Source of the DNA: JARRKU01 sp963675565
GTDB taxonomy: Bacteria; Desulfobacterota; Desulfobacteria; Desulfobacterales; Desulfosarcinaceae
Assembly: GCA_963675565.2 (NCBI GenBank)
Contig: CAXXYD010000004.1
Location: forward strand, 2,790,001 to 2,854,000
Direction: 5' to 3'
Length of the DNA: 64,000 bases
Both the position numbers and the translations under genes were made by a program. A model generated the notes under the pieces. The model was not told the origin of the DNA, searched no databases, and saw nothing but the letters and a program-made list of their open reading frames with translations. Shown here piece by piece: positions 37,461 through 46,275 of the stretch. Position 1 is the first letter of the stretch, and every line of letters begins with the position of its first letter.

Positions 37461-37503
37461 CCCGGGCATGGCCGTGTTCCGGTTTCCGGCGTATGCAAAC
37501 GGA

Positions 37504-37752
37504 TCAATGAATCAGGTTGGCCCCCTTTTCAGTCAGTTTCAAAACAGGAGTGGGGCCGCTTTCAAATTTAACCACGCCTTTGGCCGCCAATTGGCGAATG
37601 GCTTTGTCAAAATCCTTTCGCTCAAAAAAATCGAGAACGGGTAAATATTCATTCTCAAGCCATTTTTCGGGCAGCCTGTCTTCGGCTTCACCGTCCATGG
37701 CCCGGAACTGATCCAGAATATCTTTCTTGATGGCTTTGATGTCTCTGCTCAT
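37504..37752 (-). CDS. Small winged-helix-like hypothetical protein
   Basis: 82 residues from the ATG at 37752, with AAAGGA 8 nt upstream. An in-frame TTG at 37791 gives 95 residues. The sequence alternates helices (AIKKDILDQFRAM, FDKAIRQLAAKGVV) with a short beta hairpin at the end (FESGPTPVLKLTEKGANLI), which resembles a winged-helix or MarR-like C-terminal half. Function unknown. Confidence 0.55.
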   Translation of the reverse strand: MSRDIKAIKKDILDQFRAMDGEAEDRLPEKWLENEYLPVLDFFERKDFDKAIRQLAAKGVVKFESGPTPVLKLTEKGANLIH

Positions 37753-38165
37753 GCCTGCAATCCTTTTCCGTGTAGTTTCAATGTCGTGCAACCCAATCGG
37801 GAGTTGTTTTACGCAAACTTCCGCAGATTGGTCGGTGGATCGGCAGAATCATTACAGGAAAAAACGCATTTTGTGTAAAAAATAGTCAAAACCGGGTCCG
37901 GAGGGCCCGGCGTTGGCCTGTTCCTGCAAGTGGGTAAAGCTGTCAGGCCCAAGTGATCTGCAGTTGGGAGTTCGCGCTGCGCGCGGGCCTGATCTTAAAT
38001 AGAGGCAGCATTCCTTAACTCGAAACTTAAAACTCCTAACTCCCAATTTACGGCAGCGGCGCAACGACTGTCTCTGACCCGGCTGTCGGAACCAGGTTCT
38101 TTTTGTTGAATAGAAAGCCGGGTGATTTTTTTTTCGGCGATGGCGTGACCGCCGAAACAGTGAAT
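37753..38165. other. Gene-less region with an exact 19-nt repeat
   Basis: No supported gene is present. CCGGGTCCGGAGGGCCCGG at 37892-37910 exactly repeats the minus strand of 127-145. Further along, 38013-38047 is an A/T- and C-rich low-complexity stretch that looks like tandem rearranged copies of 'CTTAAAACTCC'. The region reads as a REP-like spacer rather than a degraded gene. Confidence 0.4.
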
Positions 38166-38744
38166 CTATAAAGTGCCTTTGAGACCGATGGCTTCCGCCA
38201 CTTGGCGCATGCCCGCAATGGTTTCATTGATCAGATCGGTGCGGTCCATGCCCAGCATTTCCGCACCGCGGTCAATGACGGAACGATCGACGCCTGCGGC
38301 GAAGCGTTTGTCCTTCCATTTTTTTTTGACTGATTTGGCGGTTAAATCCAGAACGCTTTTGCTGGGGCGCACCAGGGCCGATGTGGCCACCAGGCCGGTG
38401 AGTTCGTCAATGGCATACAGTACTTTTTCCATTTCCGATTCGGGTTTTACGTCGGAGCAAAGGCCCCATCCGTGGCTGACCACTGCCCGGATATAGTCGG
38501 CCGGCCAGTTTCTTGACTCGAGGATTTCAGCTGTTTTGGTGCAATGCTGGTCCGGGTATCGTTCGTAATCGAGGTCGTGAACCAAACCGATGAGGCCCCA
38601 TTTTTCTTCGTCTTCGCCGCGCAGCCGGGCAAAATGGCGCATGACCCCTTCCACGGCCAGGGCATGTTTGATCAGGCTTTCACTCTGATTGAATTCGGTC
38701 AGTAAGGCAAATGCCGCTTCGCGGTCCGGTATGGCTGTCGTCAT
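38166..38744 (-). CDS. HD-domain hydrolase
   Basis: 192 residues from the ATG at 38744, with AAGGAG a few bases upstream. HD-domain metal ligands are recognisable (IKHALAVEGVMRHFA, then GLVHDLDYERYPDQH). The C-terminal half includes LYAIDELTGLVATSALVRP, a conserved segment of HDIG-type hydrolases of this length. The substrate is unknown. The neighbouring gene upstream encodes another HD-class protein (GAF-HD-GYP). Confidence 0.8.
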   Translation of the reverse strand: MTTAIPDREAAFALLTEFNQSESLIKHALAVEGVMRHFARLRGEDEEKWGLIGLVHDLDYERYPDQHCTKTAEILESRNWPADYIRAVVSHGWGLCSDVKPESEMEKVLYAIDELTGLVATSALVRPSKSVLDLTAKSVKKKWKDKRFAAGVDRSVIDRGAEMLGMDRTDLINETIAGMRQVAEAIGLKGTL

Positions 38745-38867
38745 TTCATCTCCTTTTATCGTGTTGCAGGCCCGCTGCAGCCGGAAGGCAAGCCGCGGGG
38801 GGTGGTGTCGTGTCACGATGGCCCATGTCAGCGTCACCGGTCCACAAGAGACCATGGGCCAAGGTTT

Positions 38868-40106
38868 TTACTCATCATGATCTTTATAACGATCGCGAAT
38901 GGCCTTCAGGATTTCGTAGCGGCTGAAAAAGATTTCAACCAGCTCGGGGTCGAAATGGCTGCCGGCGTTCCGGTCGATTTGTGCCAGGATGGTGTTTTCG
39001 TCCCAGGCTTCCTTGTAGCTGCGTTTTGAGCTGAGCGCGTCAAAAACATCGGCCAGTGCGACGATTCGGCCGAAAAGCGGAATTTCGGTTCCTTTTTTCC
39101 CGCGTGCCAGGCCGCTGGGCAGGATAAATCCCTTGATGGGCCGGCCGGTTTCAAAATCAATATACCCCGGATACCCGTTTCCATCCCACCGTTCGTGATG
39201 GCTCAGGGCCACGATGCCGGCGGCTTCGTCAAAATCCGACTGACGGTTCTGAAACAGGCGGGCCCCCTGGATGGTGTGCTGTTTCATGACTTCGTATTCG
39301 TCGGCGTTCAGGCGCGCCGGTTTTTTGAGAATCAAATCCGAAGTGGCCACTTTGCCCACGTCATGGAGCATGGCGGCCATACGCAGCACGTCCCGGGTTT
39401 TATCGATCTCCTGGGGATCGATATGGCGGCGCATGGCCCATTGTTCATAGATCTCCACCGAGAAACCGGCCACCCGGTTGACATGGGGCCCGGTCTCCCT
39501 GGGATCCCGCATTTCGGCCATACGGATCATGCGCAGGATAAGCGCCCGGGTCATCTGCGCGCGTTCCAGCGCAACGGCGGCCACACCGGCAAAATGACGC
39601 ATCATTTTTTCATCTGAGGCGCCGAACCGGCCGATGTTGCCGGAAGGGTCCCGCGTGTTGATGATTTGCAGGATACCCAGAATCTCGCCGCGGCTGTTCT
39701 GCAGGGGAATGGTGAGAATCGACTGGGTTTTATAGCCCACTGTCTCATCGAACTTTTTGCTGAAATTATAGGGCAGCGTAGCGTCCAGCGTGTATACATC
39801 GTCGATATTGAGGGCTTGGCCCGTAGCGGCCACATAGCCGGCGATGCTCTTTTCGTCGATGGGCACTTTAAAGGTGGAATAAACCAGTTTTTCACCTATG
39901 GCCAGCTTTCTCTGAAGGGTTTCGTTCTGGGTATAGGTGAAATGGAGCCATTGCCCCTCGCGGATATAAATAGATCCGGCTTCGGCGTTGGCAAACTGGC
40001 GTGCCCTGAGCAGGACGCGTTCCATGAGAATGTCCAGGTCGTTGATCTGGCTCAATTCGATGCCCAGAAGGCGCAGACTGTCTAATTTTTCCTGTTCACT
40101 CAGCAT
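38868..40106 (-). CDS. GAF-HD-GYP domain protein (probable cyclic-di-GMP phosphodiesterase)
   Basis: 412 residues. Residues 20-185 form a GAF sensor domain. The HD-GYP domain follows with MLHDVGKVATSDLILKKP, the GYP loop GNGYPG and ADVFDALSSKRSYKEAW. HD-GYP enzymes hydrolyse c-di-GMP, and all expected metal ligands appear to be present. It has only a weak ribosome-binding site. It is next to phoR on the same strand, with 122 nt between them. Confidence 0.88.
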   Translation of the reverse strand: MLSEQEKLDSLRLLGIELSQINDLDILMERVLLRARQFANAEAGSIYIREGQWLHFTYTQNETLQRKLAIGEKLVYSTFKVPIDEKSIAGYVAATGQALNIDDVYTLDATLPYNFSKKFDETVGYKTQSILTIPLQNSRGEILGILQIINTRDPSGNIGRFGASDEKMMRHFAGVAAVALERAQMTRALILRMIRMAEMRDPRETGPHVNRVAGFSVEIYEQWAMRRHIDPQEIDKTRDVLRMAAMLHDVGKVATSDLILKKPARLNADEYEVMKQHTIQGARLFQNRQSDFDEAAGIVALSHHERWDGNGYPGYIDFETGRPIKGFILPSGLARGKKGTEIPLFGRIVALADVFDALSSKRSYKEAWDENTILAQIDRNAGSHFDPELVEIFFSRYEILKAIRDRYKDHDE

Positions 40107-40228
40107 GGCGGTTCCGAATGGATTTCCGGACAGTGCAATTGGCTTTGTTCTTGAATTTTAAAGAATATCCGCAGCCCATCGCACCGTCAAGGGAAAAGTC
40201 GGCGGCCCCGGTGCGGAAAAATGTATCC

Positions 40229-42001
40229 TTACCCCGGCAGATGAAGGCTGAAGGTACTGCCGGAACCCTGGGTGCTGTCCACCGTTACCCGGCCGCCGTG
40301 GGCCTGGATGATGTGTTTGACGATGGCCAGGCCGAGCCCGGTTCCGCCTGCAGCGCGGCTGCGGGCTTTGTCCACGCGGTAGAATCGTTCGAAAAGACGG
40401 GGAAGGTGTTTATGGGGTATGCCGATGCCCTCGTCGATCACCTGGATGACAATTCCCGATTCCGTCTGCCGTGCGCGCACGGTGATGGAACTGTCCGGCG
40501 GACTGTATTTGATGGCGTTGTCCAGCAGGTTGACGACGGCCTGTTCCATGAGGTCTGCGTCCATGGTGGCCTGCAGATGTTCCTCTGCATCCATAACGAT
40601 CCTGATCTGTTTTTCCGCGGCCTGGGTATGGCACAGATGGGTGGCCGACAGAATGACGTTTTTTACAGCACACGGTTCCGGGCGCAGCTGGTAGGTTTCT
40701 TCATCCTGCTCCAGGCGGGACAATTGCATCAGGTCATCGATGATGGCGGTGAGCCGGCTCACATGTTTTTGAATAATGCCCAGAAACCGACGCGCCTCCC
40801 GGGGGTCGTCTACATGGCCCTGGTGCAGGGTTTCCACAAAGCCCTGGATGGCCGTCAGGGGTGTTTTGATCTCATGGCTCACATTGGCTGCGAAATCGCT
40901 GCGCATGTTTTCCAGCCGCCGCAACCGGGTAACGTTGTTGAGCACCAACAGCACACCGATGCGGTGCCCGTCGGCATCGTTCAGGGGGGTGCAGCACGTG
41001 CTCAGGATTTGCGTTCCGCTCTGGTAGAGGGTGATATCGCCTTCGTTGCGGGTGCCGTCGACCATGGTGACTTGCACCAGGCGGTGCAGGTCGCGGTTGC
41101 GTATGATTTCCTGGATGCTGCGCCCCCTCATGTGCGTTCTGGGCCGGTTGAGCAGGCGGGCCGCCGCTTCGTTCAGGTCAATGACCCGCTCTTGCGGGTC
41201 CAGCGCCACCACCCCTTCCACCATGCTGGACAGCACCGCCTGGGTTTCGTTGCGTTGACGTACCACCGCCTGGATGCGCTGCTCCAGGTCCTGGGCCATT
41301 TGGTTCATGGCGTCGGCCAGGCCGGCCAGCTCCAGGGTGTCCGGCAGGTCCAGCCGGTGGGACAGGTCGCCCCGGGCGTAGCGCGAGGCCCCCTGGCGCA
41401 TGATTTCGAGGGGCTGGCTGATCCGGCGCGAAATAATCAGGCAGATCACGGAGGCCAGCAAGGCAATGACGACCCCGCCCAAAGCGATGCGCACCTGCAG
41501 GTGCCTCAGCTGTCCGTCGATGGCATCGATGGCGATGGAGGCGCGCAGCACGGCCCTGATTTCATTTTCCGAATAAATGGGCAAGGCCACATACATCATG
41601 CGTTGTCTCAGTGTTCCGCTGAAACGTATGGAGGATCCTTCCGTGTTGTCCAGCGCCTGCCGGAATTCGGGACGGTCACCATGGTTTTCCATTTCGGCGG
41701 CTTTGGCCTTGGAGTCTGCGGCCACTGTGCCGTCAGGCAGTATGATGGTCAGCCGTGTGGGAATCGTGCGTCCGATCTCCTTGCAGCGCCGGTCCAGGGC
41801 GGGCTGCCGGAGGGGGTCGAAGAATGCGCTGAACGGCCTGAGGAGCAGGTGGGCCTGATGCAGGAGGTCCAGCCGGGTCTGGGTAATATAAAAGGATCGC
41901 ATGGAACGGGTGGCGTACCATCCGGTTGCCAGCAGGGCCATCAATACCAGTACCAGGTAGGAGGGGTAGAGCTGGCGTATGAGTTTTTTTCGGGTCTTCA
42001 A
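40229..42001 (-). CDS. phoR: PhoR-like membrane sensor histidine kinase
   Basis: 590 residues from a TTG at 42001, with AAGG 8 nt upstream. The next in-frame ATG would remove the first membrane helix. Two membrane helices (about 13-32 and 166-188) bracket a periplasmic domain. HAMP, PAS (about 255-355), HisKA with SHEIKTPLTAIQGF and the ATPase domain (NLLDNAIKYSPP, GTGLGLAIVKHI) follow. The layout is that of PhoR, which senses phosphate status through PstSCAB/PhoU. No pst genes are in the window, so a different signal is possible. It lies 82 nt downstream of the response regulator. Confidence 0.85.
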   Translation of the reverse strand: MKTRKKLIRQLYPSYLVLVLMALLATGWYATRSMRSFYITQTRLDLLHQAHLLLRPFSAFFDPLRQPALDRRCKEIGRTIPTRLTIILPDGTVAADSKAKAAEMENHGDRPEFRQALDNTEGSSIRFSGTLRQRMMYVALPIYSENEIRAVLRASIAIDAIDGQLRHLQVRIALGGVVIALLASVICLIISRRISQPLEIMRQGASRYARGDLSHRLDLPDTLELAGLADAMNQMAQDLEQRIQAVVRQRNETQAVLSSMVEGVVALDPQERVIDLNEAAARLLNRPRTHMRGRSIQEIIRNRDLHRLVQVTMVDGTRNEGDITLYQSGTQILSTCCTPLNDADGHRIGVLLVLNNVTRLRRLENMRSDFAANVSHEIKTPLTAIQGFVETLHQGHVDDPREARRFLGIIQKHVSRLTAIIDDLMQLSRLEQDEETYQLRPEPCAVKNVILSATHLCHTQAAEKQIRIVMDAEEHLQATMDADLMEQAVVNLLDNAIKYSPPDSSITVRARQTESGIVIQVIDEGIGIPHKHLPRLFERFYRVDKARSRAAGGTGLGLAIVKHIIQAHGGRVTVDSTQGSGSTFSLHLPG

Positions 42002-42083
42002 GGCACAACCTTCGCCAATTGTTGCCGATCGCCGCGGTTGACCGTTTTCGGCGCGGAGCGGACCATCGGACTGTCAAGCGATG

Positions 42084-42794
42084 TCAATGGGTGATGGGGG
42101 AGGCCGCCTTTTCTCTGAACCGGTAGCCGACGCCGCGAACGGTTTCAATATAGCGGCCGCTGTCGCCCAGCTTTTTGCGCAAACCGACGATTTGCACATC
42201 CACGCTGCGATCGGTGACCGGATAGTCGTCCCCCCGGACGGCATCCACAATCTGGGTGCGGGTGAACACCCATCCCGGCCGGCGGGCCAGGAAGGCGAGC
42301 ACCTGAAACTCGGTAAAGGTCAAATCGGCCGGCTTGCCGTTGACCAGCACGCTGCGACGTCCCGGGTGAATCACCAGTTCGTAAATGGAAATGACTTCAT
42401 CCGCGTCGGCCGGCGGTTGCGTGTGCCGCCGGAGAACGGCCCGCACCCGGGCGATCAGCACCCGCGGGCTGAATGGCTTGGTGACATAGTCATCCGCACC
42501 CAACTCCAGGCCTGTGACAATATCCGCTTCTTCGCCTTTTGCAGAAAGCATCACGATGGGCAGGCCGCTGAGCTGGGCGTCGCTTTTAATCCTGCGGGCC
42601 AGTTCCAGGCCGTCCATGCCCGGCAGCATCAGGTCCAGCACCAGCAGGTCGATCCGGGACTGCCCCAGAATCTGCCAGGCGGATTCACCGCTTGCCGCGC
42701 AGACAATGGTATAGCCTTCCCGGACAAGGTTGAATCGAACCAGTTCCAGGATGTCCTCTTCGTCGTCGACCACCAGAATGGTTTTGTTGTTCAT
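42084..42794 (-). CDS. phoB: PhoB-like OmpR-family response regulator
   Basis: 236 residues from the ATG at 42794, with GAGG 3-6 nt upstream. A second in-frame start 5 codons earlier is possible. The receiver domain has VDDEEDILELV, the phosphoacceptor in VLDLMLPGMDG and Lys in VTKPFSP. The C-terminal winged helix contains RRSVLVNGKPADLTFTEFQVL and ends with VGLRKKLGDSGRYIETVRGVGYRF, typical of PhoB. A run of 11-bp-spaced direct repeats upstream (42901-42929) is a candidate binding site, which fits PhoB autoregulation. Confidence 0.88.
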   Translation of the reverse strand: MNNKTILVVDDEEDILELVRFNLVREGYTIVCAASGESAWQILGQSRIDLLVLDLMLPGMDGLELARRIKSDAQLSGLPIVMLSAKGEEADIVTGLELGADDYVTKPFSPRVLIARVRAVLRRHTQPPADADEVISIYELVIHPGRRSVLVNGKPADLTFTEFQVLAFLARRPGWVFTRTQIVDAVRGDDYPVTDRSVDVQIVGLRKKLGDSGRYIETVRGVGYRFREKAASPITH

Positions 42795-42900
42795 GGGCCT
42801 CAATTCCAAGTCGGTTCAGGTCATGGGAGTTACCGTTGCCCGCATCTCATTGCATCCGGCCTGCAGCTGCCCAATTAAACGGCTGCGCATTCACGCCGTG

Positions 42901-42929
42901 TTAAGATTACGTTAGGATTTGGTTAGCGG
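42901..42929. promoter_or_regulatory. Candidate Pho-box-like direct repeats upstream of phoB
   Basis: Three related heptamers, TTAAGAT (42901), TTAGGAT (42912) and TTAGCGG (42923), start exactly 11 bp apart. An 11-bp period (7-bp element plus 4-bp spacer) is the form of PhoB/OmpR-type binding sites. The site lies about 107 bp before the phoB start, on the side expected for autoregulation. The element sequence differs from the E. coli CTGTCAT, so the assignment rests on spacing and position only. Confidence 0.45.
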
Positions 42930-43010
42930 GTGAATGTAATCCTCCGGCCAGTCCCCGGGACGGTATCGTTTCCAATGCCTGCCGGCAGGTGTCGAGTCGG
43001 CTGGATGGGT

Positions 43011-43274
43011 TCATTTACAGGTGTACGGGTAGAAATGATGGAAACAATATCCCTGGGGGTCGCCGTACATCAGCTCCGTCTCGGCCATGCAGCTGCCGAT
43101 GGCATTGCGCGATATGGTTTCGTAGTCCTCCCTTTTTTCCTCCCGGGCTTTGCAGGCCAGGCAAATGGGTTCATGGTCGTACACCGAAAGGATTCGTTTA
43201 TCGTCCGGTTTGAGGCCGGCATTGCAGCGGTGGCAGGCGATGGCGCAGGAGAGCTTTTCTTTCCATTCATCCAT
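43011..43274 (-). CDS. Small two-CxxC zinc-binding protein
   Basis: 87 residues from the ATG at 43274, with AAGG about 9 nt upstream. An ATG 3 codons earlier is too close to that site. It has ACHRCNAGL and ICLACKAREE, two CxxC pairs suggesting a zinc ribbon, and a third Cys-rich end (CMAETELMYGDPQGYCF, YPYTCK). The pattern loosely recalls DksA/TraR zinc fingers, but no family can be named. It is divergent from mntP. Confidence 0.6.
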   Translation of the reverse strand: MDEWKEKLSCAIACHRCNAGLKPDDKRILSVYDHEPICLACKAREEKREDYETISRNAIGSCMAETELMYGDPQGYCFHHFYPYTCK

Positions 43275-43456
43275 GGGTTCCATCCTTTTCGTCGGGTTCG
43301 TCGAAGTCGAATAAATCGGGTTATTAACCCAAAATCCATTGATTATCATGTGTTGACTGTTATGTTAACCTCAAGTGTGACTGGAATCAAGAGAGGCGCT
43401 GCCGGATTCTGCCATTGCGGGGTGTGTGCTCAGCTGCCGTGGATAAGGATAATCCA

Positions 43457-44041
43457 TTGACCTTATTGAATATCGTCGCCATTTCCGTTGCCCTGGCAAT
43501 GGATGCTTTTGCCGTTTCCATCGCCGCCGGCATATGCCTGGGCCGGGTTCACTGGCGCCAGAATTTTCGTTTGGCCTGGCATTTCGGCCTGTTCCAGGCC
43601 ATGATGCCCATCATCGGGTGGAGTGCCGGTCTGACGGTACGGGACCTCATCGCCCGCTTTGACCACTGGGTGGCGTTCGGGCTGCTGGTTTTTGTGGCCT
43701 ATGGCATGGTGCGCGAGGCCTTTAAAGCAGAAGACCAATGCGAACGCGCCAAGGACCCCACCAAAGGGGCCACCATGGTGATGCTCTCGGTGGCCACCAG
43801 CCTGGACGCCCTGGCGGTTGGCCTGAGCCTTTCCATGATCAACGTTTCCATCTGGAAGCCGGCGCTCGTCATCGGTGTGGTGGCCTGCCTGTTCACCACC
43901 CTCGGCCTGCATCTGGGAAAGCGGATTGGTCAGGCGGCGCGGGTCCGGCGGCTGGCCGACGGTACCGGGGCTCTGGTGCTTTTGCTGATCGGGCTGAATA
44001 TTTTACGCGAACACGGTGTGTTTGCCGTTTTTTCAGGCTGA
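43457..44041 (+). CDS. mntP: Manganese efflux pump MntP
   Basis: 194 residues from a TTG at 43457, which has AAGG about 8 nt upstream and gives the family's usual length of about 190. Six hydrophobic helices are present. Key acidic residues in the membrane are visible: ALAMDAFAVSIAAG in helix 1 and ATSLDALAVGLSL in helix 4, the paired Asp motifs of MntP. It exports Mn2+. I see no yybP-ykoY-like manganese riboswitch in the 107 nt between it and the divergent neighbour. The 3' end nearly meets the convergent glycosyltransferase gene. Confidence 0.9.
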   Translation: MTLLNIVAISVALAMDAFAVSIAAGICLGRVHWRQNFRLAWHFGLFQAMMPIIGWSAGLTVRDLIARFDHWVAFGLLVFVAYGMVREAFKAEDQCERAKDPTKGATMVMLSVATSLDALAVGLSLSMINVSIWKPALVIGVVACLFTTLGLHLGKRIGQAARVRRLADGTGALVLLLIGLNILREHGVFAVFSG

Positions 44042-44049
44042 CGCGCCGG

Positions 44050-45411
44050 CTAATTGCAGGCGCTTGCCCTATGGATATCCCCGGCGCCGGATTGGCGGCT
44101 GCCAACCGGCCGGAGGCCATGTCCGGAAAAAGGCCGCTCTCCGGCCATTATGGACTTGAATCGGGTGCCCGGCAGTTCCGCCATGGCCTGGTTGAGTTTC
44201 TCCTGAAGAATTTCATAGGAAAAATAGCGCCGGGCGATCCGGTAGTTGCCGGCGGTGACGTCCCGTCGTTTGCCGGGATCATCGAGCAGGCCGGCGACCT
44301 GCCGAACGGCCGATTCGGTCAAAAATCCATTGATGTAAACCATGTCGAATCCCAGCGGTTCGATATCCCGAATGAAGGTGGCGTAGCGGTTTACCAGTAC
44401 CGGTTTTTTAAAGTAGACGGCCTCCAGCAGACCGTTGCCGAATCCCTCGCAAAGGCTGGGGTAGGTGACGAAACTGGCGCAGGGATATACATCGGCGAGT
44501 GAAAACTGGGGGTATCGCCGTGCATGGGCGCCCCACGGATCGTCAATCTTGGCGTCCACGAAGACAAGATCCACCTGTTGAGACCGGGCGTAGGCTTCGA
44601 TCCAATGGGCATATTCAAACCCTTCATCGCCCGCCGGGTGAGAGATGACCAGCTTGCAGCCGGGCCGCTGGAGTGCCCGGACCAGATTGACGGCGTGCTC
44701 GATGCCCTTGCGCTGAACGACGCGCGTGGGCTGCAGAATAACGGTGTCGTCCGGTTTCAGCCCCGCGTGATGGCGAAAGGACACCACCGCGTCCCAATCC
44801 ACTTCGGGAGGTCGGGCAAAATCCAGCACGTTGGGCGCCACCGTGGCGGCAATCCCGGTCCGGCGGGCCAGTTCCTCCCTGGCCGTGGTGTTGATCACCA
44901 CATGCGCGATGCCGGGCAGCTTCGGCGGGAAAGCCGTCTGGAGGCAGTCGGCCGCGGCATGGGCCAGATAGCGCTCCCGCTCCCAGGAAAAATCATGGTG
45001 ATGGGCGATGGCGGGCATGCCGGTTTCGGCGATGATTTCCGTCAGTGCCAGGCCCAGGGGGATTTGCATGGGCAGCGAGAGGACGTTTTCGGCCACTATC
45101 AGGTCGATTCCGAATCTGCGCATGAAGCGATACAGGTGCTTCTTGAGTATGCGGCACTGCTGGTGGATGAGATCGGTTATTTCCGGCGGCCGTGTAGAGT
45201 GGCCTGTTACGGCGGCATCGATGCGCACATTCAGACGGTCCTGAAAGTGCGCTTCGGGAGCCAGGTAGCTGACGGCCGGATCACGATCCAGCTCTCCGGC
45301 GAACCAGTAAGTCTTGCAGCCGTTGCGCTGGAATACCCGAGCCCACTTGGAGGTTTCCAGGGTGACCCCGTCGGTGCCGCTGAAGCGGGTGGATACAAAA
45401 CCGATATTCAT
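44050..45411 (-). CDS. Glycosyltransferase family 4 protein
   Basis: 453 residues, GT-B fold. The N-terminal domain starts MNIGFVSTRFSGTDGVTLET. The C-terminal domain has QPTRVVQRKGIEHAVNLV and the conserved acidic motif SLCEGFGNGLLEAVYFKKPVL (E-x7-E), which contacts the sugar nucleotide. Such enzymes act on lipopolysaccharide, glycogen, trehalose or glycoprotein substrates. The acceptor is unknown, and there is no polysaccharide cluster nearby. GGAGG lies 9 nt before the ATG. Confidence 0.85.
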   Translation of the reverse strand: MNIGFVSTRFSGTDGVTLETSKWARVFQRNGCKTYWFAGELDRDPAVSYLAPEAHFQDRLNVRIDAAVTGHSTRPPEITDLIHQQCRILKKHLYRFMRRFGIDLIVAENVLSLPMQIPLGLALTEIIAETGMPAIAHHHDFSWERERYLAHAAADCLQTAFPPKLPGIAHVVINTTAREELARRTGIAATVAPNVLDFARPPEVDWDAVVSFRHHAGLKPDDTVILQPTRVVQRKGIEHAVNLVRALQRPGCKLVISHPAGDEGFEYAHWIEAYARSQQVDLVFVDAKIDDPWGAHARRYPQFSLADVYPCASFVTYPSLCEGFGNGLLEAVYFKKPVLVNRYATFIRDIEPLGFDMVYINGFLTESAVRQVAGLLDDPGKRRDVTAGNYRIARRYFSYEILQEKLNQAMAELPGTRFKSIMAGERPFSGHGLRPVGSRQSGAGDIHRASACN

Positions 45412-45920
45412 CCTTGAAGCCCTCCAGTCCCGGATCGTTTGGCCGTCAATGAAAAATTAAAGCAGCCGAGTGACGCCATCCAGCCCTTGCAAGGGATGTG
45501 CACATCTTGCCATTCCAACGGGAAAAATAAATTAATCCATTTAAAATGAATGGGTTATAATTTTTATACCGGCTGCTGTGACGGCAAAAAGGGACGCGAT
45601 GTGTGAAACGGATTACCCAATTTTAAAGGTAATAGGCGATTTATGGCAGTTTTTTTCCATAGTTCCCGGCAGTTGCAGCCGGGGCCGGCGGCCTCCCACG
45701 CAGGCTGTTGAACGGCGGCACCCCAACCTTTGAAATGGCCGGAGGCGGTGGGCGCGGGCATGCCGTGCCACGGAGGAAAAAAATACCTCAACGCCCGCGT
45801 CATGGGTGTCTGGACGGCCCTGATTAAAATAGGCTGATCCAAATTATGCTTGACATCAAAAAGTCGAACTGGTAGCTATAGCAGCTCTTTTAGAGTAGTC
45901 CGAAAGAAGGCGCCAGATCA
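45412..45920. other. Gene-less region before the tRNA pair, with the tRNA promoter
   Basis: About 500 bases with no supported gene. A 92-codon minus-strand frame at 45564-45842 was rejected (see rejected list). A TTGACA-N17-TAGCTA promoter (45850-45878) lies 43 bases before tRNA-Val. GC-rich inverted repeats near 45670-45715 might be structured RNA or a spacer repeat. I could not assign them. Confidence 0.4.
45850..45878 (+). promoter_or_regulatory. Promoter of the tRNA-Val/tRNA-Asp operon
   Basis: TTGACA at 45850-45855 is followed after 17 bases by TAGCTA at 45873-45878. The transcript would begin some 35 nt before tRNA-Val. Two-mRNA spacing and strong -35 match make this a plausible sigma-70 promoter for a tRNA operon. 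Confidence 0.6.
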
Positions 45921-45996
45921 GGGCGGATAGCTCAGTTGGGAGAGCACCGGCCTTACAAGCCGGGGGTCACAGGTTCAAGCCCTGTTCCGCCTACCA
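45921..45996 (+). tRNA. tRNA-Val(TAC)
   Basis: 76 nt with encoded CCA. Acceptor arms GGGCGGA and TCCGCCT pair (with one G-U), the D-arm and T-arm (GGTTCAAGCC) are intact, and the anticodon in the loop CTTACAA is TAC. It is the first of two tRNA genes, 26 nt before tRNA-Asp. Confidence 0.93.
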
Positions 45997-46022
45997 GCTT
46001 TTTTAAAAATGGTCCGTTTTGC

Positions 46023-46101
46023 GGGGGTGTAGTTCAGTTCTGGTTAGAACGCCGGCCTGTCACGCCGGAGGTCGCGGGTTCGAGTCCCGTCGCTCCCGCC
46101 A
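46023..46101 (+). tRNA. tRNA-Asp(GTC)
   Basis: 79 nt ending in CCA. Acceptor arms GGGGGTG and CGCTCCC pair (one G-U), with the T-arm GGTTCGAGTCC. The anticodon is GTC in CTGTCAC. It is followed by a strong terminator at 46111. The AT-rich island begins immediately after, so the 3' end of this tRNA is a natural place to look for an integration site, although I found no matching direct repeat at the far end. Confidence 0.93.
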
Positions 46102-46110
46102 TAATTACCA

Positions 46111-46145
46111 AGGGCTCAGCGGGTTTTGCTGAGCCCCTTTTTAAT
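46111..46145 (+). terminator. Rho-independent terminator after tRNA-Asp
   Basis: GGGCTCAGC and GCTGAGCCC pair around a GGGTTTT loop, followed by TTTTTAATT. It is a strong intrinsic terminator for the tRNA operon. Confidence 0.85.
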
Positions 46146-46275
46146 TCTTATTTCTTTTTTCCAACCGCATTTTCAACCCAACCACGTCGCCAACTTTGAT
46201 AGAAAATGGTAATATAATAATCTGTGTATACGGGCATCGCCTGTAGGAGTGTATTTGGCTGAGCACAGTACGGCT

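Noticed and set aside
40118..42094. 658-codon plus-strand frame opposite phoR
   Set aside because: It is a shadow of PhoR, which has HAMP, PAS, HisKA and ATPase domains on the other strand.
43350..43456. Manganese riboswitch before mntP
   Set aside because: The short region lacks the conserved yybP-ykoY stems that I would recognise.
45564..45842. 92-codon minus-strand frame before tRNA-Val
   Set aside because: It is rich in Pro, Trp, Ala and Leu with no recognisable domain, no ribosome-binding site, and unlike the adjoining coding style. Probably a spacer repeat or non-coding DNA.
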